Source of the DNA: Pseudomonas sp. ANT_J12
Lineage (GTDB): Bacteria > Pseudomonadota > Gammaproteobacteria > Pseudomonadales > Pseudomonadaceae
DNA: 63,581 nucleotides
Direction of reading: 5' to 3'
Assembly: GCF_008370045.1 (NCBI RefSeq)
Contig: NZ_VOBN01000030.1
Coordinates: forward strand, 1 to 63,581
Position 1 is the first letter of the stretch; each line of letters opens with the position of its first letter. Below the pieces are notes generated by a model. That model saw only the letters and a list, made by a program, of their open reading frames with translations. It was not told the DNA's origin and did no database searches. This document shows positions 58,750 through 63,581 of the stretch, piece after piece. Made by a program: the position numbers and the translations under genes.

Positions 58750-59499
58750 TTACGCTTCAACAGACAAGCGCTTCTGCTTGGCCCGCCGGGACATCATGTT
58801 CAAGCCCTCGATCGTGGCCGAGAAGGCCATGGCCGCGTAGACGTAGCCTTTCGGTACGTGGGCGCCGAAGCCTTCGGCGATCAGCGTCATGCCGATCATG
58901 ATCAGGAAGCCCAGGGCCAGCATCACCACGGTCGGGTTGTCGTTGATGAACTTGGCCAGCGGATCAGCCGCCAACAACATCACCAGTACCGACACCACCA
59001 CTGCGATGATCATGATCGGCAAATGCTCGGTCATGCCGACAGCGGTAATGATGCTGTCGATGGAGAACACCATGTCCAGCATCAGGATCTGCCCGATCGC
59101 CGCAGCAAAGCCCAGGCTGACGCCGGAGGTGGCCGACTTCGGATCATCCGGCGCCGGGTCCATGCTGTGATGGATCTCGGTGGTGGCTTTCCACAACAGG
59201 AACAGGCCACCGGCGATCAGGATCATGTCCTTCCAGGAGAACGTCTGGCCGAGGATATCGATCACCGGCTCGGTCAACTGGACGATGAAGGCAATGGTGC
59301 TCAACAGTGCCAGACGCAGGATCAACGCCATGCCGATACCGATGCGGCGCGCTTTCTGCCGATGCTGCTCCGGCAGTTTATTGGTCAGGATCGAGATGAA
59401 GATCAGGTTATCGATGCCGAGCACGATTTCCATGACGATCAACGTGGCCAGGGCGACCCACGCGGTGGGGCTGGCGGCTAGTTCTACAAGGTATTCCAT
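58750..59499 (-). CDS. TerC-family integral membrane protein
   Basis: 249 residues, seven hydrophobic segments with the TerC metal-site motifs VMEIVLGIDNLIFISILTNKLPEQHRQKARRIG and LDMVFSIDSIITAVGMTEHLPIMIIAVVVS. Members export Mn(II) or take part in tellurite resistance and membrane-protein metalation. Single gene. Confidence 0.9.
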   Translation of the reverse strand: MEYLVELAASPTAWVALATLIVMEIVLGIDNLIFISILTNKLPEQHRQKARRIGIGMALILRLALLSTIAFIVQLTEPVIDILGQTFSWKDMILIAGGLFLLWKATTEIHHSMDPAPDDPKSATSGVSLGFAAAIGQILMLDMVFSIDSIITAVGMTEHLPIMIIAVVVSVLVMLLAADPLAKFINDNPTVVMLALGFLIMIGMTLIAEGFGAHVPKGYVYAAMAFSATIEGLNMMSRRAKQKRLSVEA

Positions 59500-59527
59500 G
59501 GGTCAGTCCTGACTCGCTTAAGACGAT

Positions 59528-59770
59528 TTAGATTTCCTGGGACGAAGATTCGGTGTTCCCTTTCTCTTCGGCCGGTTGTTCTTTCTTGCTGATCAGGCCG
59601 CCGGTGGCATCACTGAGCGCCTGTTCCGCGGCTTTATGGGTGTCGTCGATGGCCTGTTTGGCACTCTCGGTGGCCTTGCCCATCAACTGCTGGGCGCTCT
59701 TTTCGGCCTGGTCACAACCGGCCAATACCAGTAAAGACGTGATCAACAGCGCCGTAGCGGTAAGTTTCAT
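59528..59770 (-). CDS. Small lipoprotein
   Basis: 80 residues with a lipobox (LLVLAGC, Cys19) and an amphipathic helical body rich in Ala/Lys/Glu (DQAEKSAQQLMGKATESAKQAIDDTHKAAEQAL). The start at 59770 (MKLTATALLITSLL) follows GGAAAG. Upstream of the terC-like gene on the same strand (28 bp between them). Confidence 0.78.
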   Translation of the reverse strand: MKLTATALLITSLLVLAGCDQAEKSAQQLMGKATESAKQAIDDTHKAAEQALSDATGGLISKKEQPAEEKGNTESSSQEI

Positions 59771-59904
59771 AGGGCTTTCCTCGTTAGAACGGACAGCGCG
59801 AAAAGCCGCCCCGTCGATAGCGAGGCATTCTAGGGAGGCAAACACTTCAGTAAAATTCGTATTTTTAACGGTTATACTTCGGTTTTAACGAAGTGTAGGT
59901 CGCC

Positions 59905-60804
59905 ATGCTGAATTATCGCCAGCTGCATTACTTCTGGGTGGTGGCCAAGACCGGCAGCATCGTGCGCGCCTGCGAGCAGTTGAACCTGACGCCGCAAACC
60001 ATCAGCGGACAGATTTCCTTGTTTGAGCAAACCTACGGCATCGAGTTGTTTCGCCGGGTCGGCCGCAACCTGGAACTCACCGAAGCCGGGCGCCAGACCC
60101 TGCCCTACGCCGAGCAGATGTTCCAGCTCGGCGGCGAACTGGAGCTGATGCTCCGCGCCCAACCCAATGAGCAGCAGATTCTGTTCCGGGTCGGCGTGGC
60201 GGATGTGGTGCCCAAATCCATCGTCTATCGCCTGATCGCGCCGACCATGGAATTGAGCGAGCCGCTGCGCATCACCTGTCGCGAGGACAAGCTGGAACGC
60301 TTGCTCGCCGACCTGGCGATCCAGCGCCTGGACCTGGTGATTTCCGACAGCCCGATGCCGTCGCACCTGGACATCAAGGGCTACAGCCAGAAACTCGGGG
60401 AATGCGGGATCAGTTTTTTTGCGACGAAAGAACTGACGGCGCAGTACGGCCAGGATTTCCCGCGCAGCCTGCACGGCGCACCGCTGCTGATTCCCGGACC
60501 GGAAACCGTGGTGCGCAGTCGTTTGCAACGCTGGTTCGCCGAGCAGCAGATTCAGCCGCGCATCGTTGGTGAGTTCGACGACAGCGCACTGATGCAAGCT
60601 TTCGGCCAATCCGGCAGCGGGATTTTCATCGGCCCGAGCGTGATTGCCGACGAGGTGAAACGCCAATACGGCGTGGAGTTGATCGGCCAGACCGACGCGG
60701 TGACCGAGTCGTTCTACGCCATTTCAGTGGAACGCAAGGTCAAGCACCCCGGCATCGTTGCGATTACCGAAGGTGCCCGACGCGAGCTGTTTACTGAACT
60801 GTGA
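59905..60804 (+). CDS. nhaR: LysR-family activator NhaR
   Basis: 299 residues: MLNYRQLHYFWVVAKTGSIVRACEQLNLTPQTISGQISLFEQTYGIELFRR is the NhaR-type helix-turn-helix start (LNYxxLxYFWxVAKxGSI). E. coli NhaR senses sodium and activates the Na+/H+ antiporter gene nhaA; no nhaA is adjacent here. The ATG follows TTAACG-rich sequence with weak GTAGG upstream. The 3' end overlaps the convergent MFS gene by 14 bp. Confidence 0.85.
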   Translation: MLNYRQLHYFWVVAKTGSIVRACEQLNLTPQTISGQISLFEQTYGIELFRRVGRNLELTEAGRQTLPYAEQMFQLGGELELMLRAQPNEQQILFRVGVADVVPKSIVYRLIAPTMELSEPLRITCREDKLERLLADLAIQRLDLVISDSPMPSHLDIKGYSQKLGECGISFFATKELTAQYGQDFPRSLHGAPLLIPGPETVVRSRLQRWFAEQQIQPRIVGEFDDSALMQAFGQSGSGIFIGPSVIADEVKRQYGVELIGQTDAVTESFYAISVERKVKHPGIVAITEGARRELFTEL

Positions 60805-61951
60805 GGATCTCGCGCGGCTTCATGGTCATCAGCGCCATGGCCAGCAGGATCGAAGCCAGGATGAAAGCGGCCGCCGCGAAACCCAGTCCACTAAGGCCGA
60901 CAGCATTGATCACCCGACCGCCCACCATCGCGCCCAGGCCAATCCCGAGGTTGGCCCCGGCGATGTTCAGCGATGCGGCAAAGGCCGGCGCCTCGGGAGC
61001 GGCTTTCATCAACCGCACATGGCTGACCAAAAACAGGGCCGCCTGAGTGATCCCCCAAATGCCCATTGCCGCCGCCAGCCCCAGCGGCGAATGAATATTC
61101 GGCACCAACGCGATCATGCCGGCAATCAAGAATGCGCAGAACATCATCGACGCGATCAGCGGGTGCCGATCCACCGCACGACCGCCCCACCAGTTGCCGA
61201 TCAGCCCCACCGCACCGAAGCCCATCAGGCACCAGCCGACCAGCGTGCCGTTGAAACCGGCCAGGCGTTCAAGAATGTCCGCCAGGTAGGTATAAGCGGT
61301 GAACATGCCGGTAAACACCAGGATCGACAGCAGCACATGCCCGATCATCAACGGGCTGCGCAGGATTTTGAACTGCGAACGAAAGCTCACCTGATTCTGA
61401 TGCAGGAGCGTGCCCGGCAAATAGATGAACAGCAGCAAGGCCTTGGCAAACGCGATCACTGCCAGGATGCCAAAGGCGCTGCGCCAGCCGAAGGCATCGG
61501 AAATCAGCGTGCCAACCGGAATCCCAAACACCATGGCGCAGACGATGCCAAACCCGATCTTGGAAATGGCGCGCCCCGCGTGATCCGGACCGACGATGTC
61601 CACCGCCGTCTCGCTGGCCAGGGCCCAGAACACCGGCAAGCCCAGCGCGGGAATCAACCGGGCGAAGGCCATCACCCAGATATTCGGCGCCAACGCCGCG
61701 ACCGTGTTGGCCACGCCAAACATGATCAGCACCGAGATAAACAGTTTACGGCGCTCGAAGCGTGCGAAGTACGCGGTCAGGAACGGACCAAACGCAGCCA
61801 CGGTAAAGGCGAACAACGTCACCAGCAGACCGGCCTGGGGAATGCTGACCTCCAGGTCTCGGGCAATCGCCGGCAACAGGCCGACGATGATGAACTCCGT
61901 GGTCAGCACCGTGAAACCGGCGGCCGACAACAGAAGAATGGGCAGCAACAT
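60791..61951 (-). CDS. MFS efflux transporter (AraJ/YdhP-type)
   Basis: 386 residues, 12 helices: MLLPILLLSAAGFTVLTTEFIIVGLLPAIARDLEVSIPQAGLLVTLFAFTVAAFGPFLT is the DHA1 family start with the TTEFIIVGLLP motif. Likely exports drugs or sugars. It overlaps nhaR tail to tail. Confidence 0.88.
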   Translation of the reverse strand: MLLPILLLSAAGFTVLTTEFIIVGLLPAIARDLEVSIPQAGLLVTLFAFTVAAFGPFLTAYFARFERRKLFISVLIMFGVANTVAALAPNIWVMAFARLIPALGLPVFWALASETAVDIVGPDHAGRAISKIGFGIVCAMVFGIPVGTLISDAFGWRSAFGILAVIAFAKALLLFIYLPGTLLHQNQVSFRSQFKILRSPLMIGHVLLSILVFTGMFTAYTYLADILERLAGFNGTLVGWCLMGFGAVGLIGNWWGGRAVDRHPLIASMMFCAFLIAGMIALVPNIHSPLGLAAAMGIWGITQAALFLVSHVRLMKAAPEAPAFAASLNIAGANLGIGLGAMVGGRVINAVGLSGLGFAAAAFILASILLAMALMTMKPREILTVQ

Positions 61952-62284
61952 GCGGAACTCCAGAAAACGACGACAGCAGCGATAGCCCGGAAGGCCCGCT
62001 GGCAGAACTTGAAAATGAGGAGGGCGAATCTTAACAGAGTGTTTCCCGAGCGGGTTGCACGAACCTGCCGATTACGTTGAAACCCGGGTGGCAGATCGTC
62101 ACAGGTCTGAAGGATGGGGACGACCCTGTGATAAAGTCCGCGCCCTGCGATTCGTACACCCTGTTCATCGGCCAGTTGCTGGCCTTGATGGCGCGATATC
62201 CCTCGGTTCCTCCATGTGGCCTGCCCCGCTTATTGCTGCGTGACCTGCGAAACCCTGTACCCAAAAAAAATCAGAGATACCGTT
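61952..62284. other. Intergenic region upstream of sstT
   Basis: 333 bp with no convincing gene. It holds the divergent promoters of the MFS gene and sstT; CTGTGATAAAGT at ~62128 resembles a -10 region. Frames running through it merge into sstT or have no family resemblance. An A-rich stretch CCAAAAAAAATCAGAG precedes the sstT start. Confidence 0.55.
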
Positions 62285-63517
62285 ATGAGCGCTTCAACCC
62301 CTTCCCTATTGCACCGTTTGAAACGCACCAGCCTGGTCACGCAAATCATCATCGGCCTGATCGCCGGGATTGCCCTGGCCCTGTTCGCGCCGGACGTGGC
62401 GAAGTCCACTGCGTTCATCGGCAAAGTGTTTGTCGCCGCGCTGAAAGCCGTCGCGCCGATTTTGGTGTTCGTGCTGGTCATGGCCTCGATCGCCAACCAT
62501 AAACACGGTCAGGAAACCCACATCCGGCCGATTCTGTTTCTTTATTTGCTGGGCACGTTTGCCGCCGCCGTGGTCGCGGTGGTGGCCAGCACGCTGTTCC
62601 CGTCGAGCCTGGTGTTGGCGACACATGATGTCGCGGTGACGGCGCCGGGCGGTATCGGTGAAGTGCTGCAAAGCCTGCTGCTGAGTGTGGTCGACAACCC
62701 GGTCAACGCGCTGATGAACGCCAATTTCATCGGCATTCTGGCGTGGGCAATCGGCATGGGCATTGCCATCCGGCATGCCGGCGATACCACCCGCGAGGTG
62801 CTCGGTGACTTGTCCAACGGCGTGACCTTGATCGTGCGCCTGGTGATTCGCTTCGCACCGCTGGGGATTTTCGGGCTGGTGGCTTCGACCCTGGCCACCT
62901 CGGGCTTCGGTGCGTTGATCGGTTACATGCACCTGCTGGCCGTATTGCTCGGCTGCATGCTGTTCGTGGCGCTGGTGATGAACCCGGCCATCGTGTTCTG
63001 GAAACTGCGCCGCAACCCGTATCCGCTGGTGCTGATGTGTTTGCGGGAAAGCGGGATCACCGCGTTCTTCACCCGCAGTTCGGCGGCGAACATTCCGGTT
63101 AACCTGGAATTGAGCAGGCGCCTGGGTTTGCATGAAGACACCTACTCGGTGTCGATCCCGCTCGGTGCGACCATCAACATGGCCGGTGCGGCGATCACGA
63201 TTACCGTGCTGACCCTGGCGGCCGTGCATACGTTGGGGATTACCGTGGACATTCCGACCGCCATTTTGCTCAGCGTCGTCGCGGCGATTTGTGCGTGTGG
63301 TGCTTCGGGTGTGGCGGGTGGTTCGCTGTTGCTGATCCCGTTGGCGTGCAGCCTGTTCGGCATTCCGAGCGAAATCGCGATGCAGGTGGTGGCGGTGGGT
63401 TTCATTATTGGTGTATTGCAGGATTCGGCGGAAACGGCGTTGAATTCGTCTACCGATGTGTTGTTCACAGCCGCAGCGTGTTTGGGTGAAGACGAAAAAG
63501 CCCAACGTCTGGCGTAA
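62285..63517 (+). CDS. sstT: Serine/threonine:Na+ symporter SstT
   Basis: 410 residues of the dicarboxylate/amino-acid:cation symporter family: LHRLKRTSLVTQIIIGLIAGIALALF at the start, VAPILVFVLVMASIANHK, the serine-rich hairpin FFTRSSAANIPVNLELSRRLGL, the TINMAGAAITITV Na-site and ACGASGVAGGSLLLIPLACSLFGIP. Imports serine and threonine with sodium across the inner membrane. The start at 62285 (MSASTPSLLHRL) is preferred over an extension of non-family sequence. Confidence 0.93.
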   Translation: MSASTPSLLHRLKRTSLVTQIIIGLIAGIALALFAPDVAKSTAFIGKVFVAALKAVAPILVFVLVMASIANHKHGQETHIRPILFLYLLGTFAAAVVAVVASTLFPSSLVLATHDVAVTAPGGIGEVLQSLLLSVVDNPVNALMNANFIGILAWAIGMGIAIRHAGDTTREVLGDLSNGVTLIVRLVIRFAPLGIFGLVASTLATSGFGALIGYMHLLAVLLGCMLFVALVMNPAIVFWKLRRNPYPLVLMCLRESGITAFFTRSSAANIPVNLELSRRLGLHEDTYSVSIPLGATINMAGAAITITVLTLAAVHTLGITVDIPTAILLSVVAAICACGASGVAGGSLLLIPLACSLFGIPSEIAMQVVAVGFIIGVLQDSAETALNSSTDVLFTAAACLGEDEKAQRLA

Positions 63518-63528
63518 CACCGGACCCT

Positions 63529-63581
63529 GTAGGAGCCAGGCTTGCCGGCGAAGGCGATCTTGAGTACGCCTTCGCCGGCAA
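63529..63581. repeat. REP element, GTAGGAGC family, cut by the window end
   Basis: GTAGGAGCCAGGCTTGCCGGCGAAGGCG and the beginning of the complementary arm (CGCCTTCGCCGGCAA), 11 bp after sstT. Confidence 0.85.

Overview
The window reads as a chromosomal segment of a Pseudomonas of the P. fluorescens group. The support is the ppiD-hupB-lon-clpX-clpP-tig-tRNA-folD order, a Fur-controlled PrrF-type small RNA, a LiuR-type leucine/isovalerate (liu) operon, high GC with strong G/C third-position bias, and many REP-type interspersed palindromes of several families. No CRISPR array, prophage or complete insertion sequence is visible; the left edge cuts through the 3' end of a probable IS transposase.

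Layout, left to right. 1-1060: transposase remnant and a LysR gene whose 3' end is replaced by a REP element. 1072-8655: acyl-CoA synthetase, divergent from liuABCD across a region with two LiuR-type palindromes; liuE and liuR are not here. 8695-10160: Xre/S24-like repressor with a substituted peptidase dyad, divergent DUF6124-like gene, PrrF sRNA and a possible small ORF. 10294-13260: M14 carboxypeptidase, HxlR regulator and divergent MFS pump with paired operators. 13462-16503: cytochrome b561/SrpA-type catalase unit, divergent from an ECF sigma/anti-sigma pair, with matching ECF promoters on both sides. 16622-24217: IclR regulator and a seven-gene operon coding for an ABC importer plus a three-subunit (HcnABC/LhpBEF-like) amine or amino-acid dehydrogenase of unknown substrate. 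24382-29357: a ZapE-like ATPase, an LRR-protein kinase fusion, a YebC regulator and an orphan short VgrG.

29570-36615: 2-aminoethylphosphonate locus, with phnW and phnX, an aminophosphonate-type FAD oxidoreductase, an organophosphate:phosphate-antiporter-type permease and two paralogous LysR regulators. 36839-43147: second cytochrome b561, PLP deaminase/desulfhydrase, fadH, a membrane-anchored nitrilase-fold protein lacking catalytic residues, an AraC regulator and a 28-residue acidic microprotein. 43408-54977: DUF2242 lipoprotein and the proteostasis block (ppiD, hupB, lon, clpX, clpP, tig) with a decayed tRNA-Asp between hupB and ppiD, then tRNA-Arg, His, Leu, His and folD. 55149-63581: MddA-like methyltransferase, pbpG, small acidic and membrane proteins, a degenerate C39-like lipoprotein, TerC, nhaR, an MFS pump and sstT.

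The points most worth a second look are the IclR/ABC/three-subunit dehydrogenase operon, the LRR-kinase fusion, three proteins that keep an enzyme fold but lack catalytic residues, the tRNA-Asp remnant, and several paired operator or promoter motifs readable directly from the sequence. All functional names come from motif recognition by eye; no database search was run.
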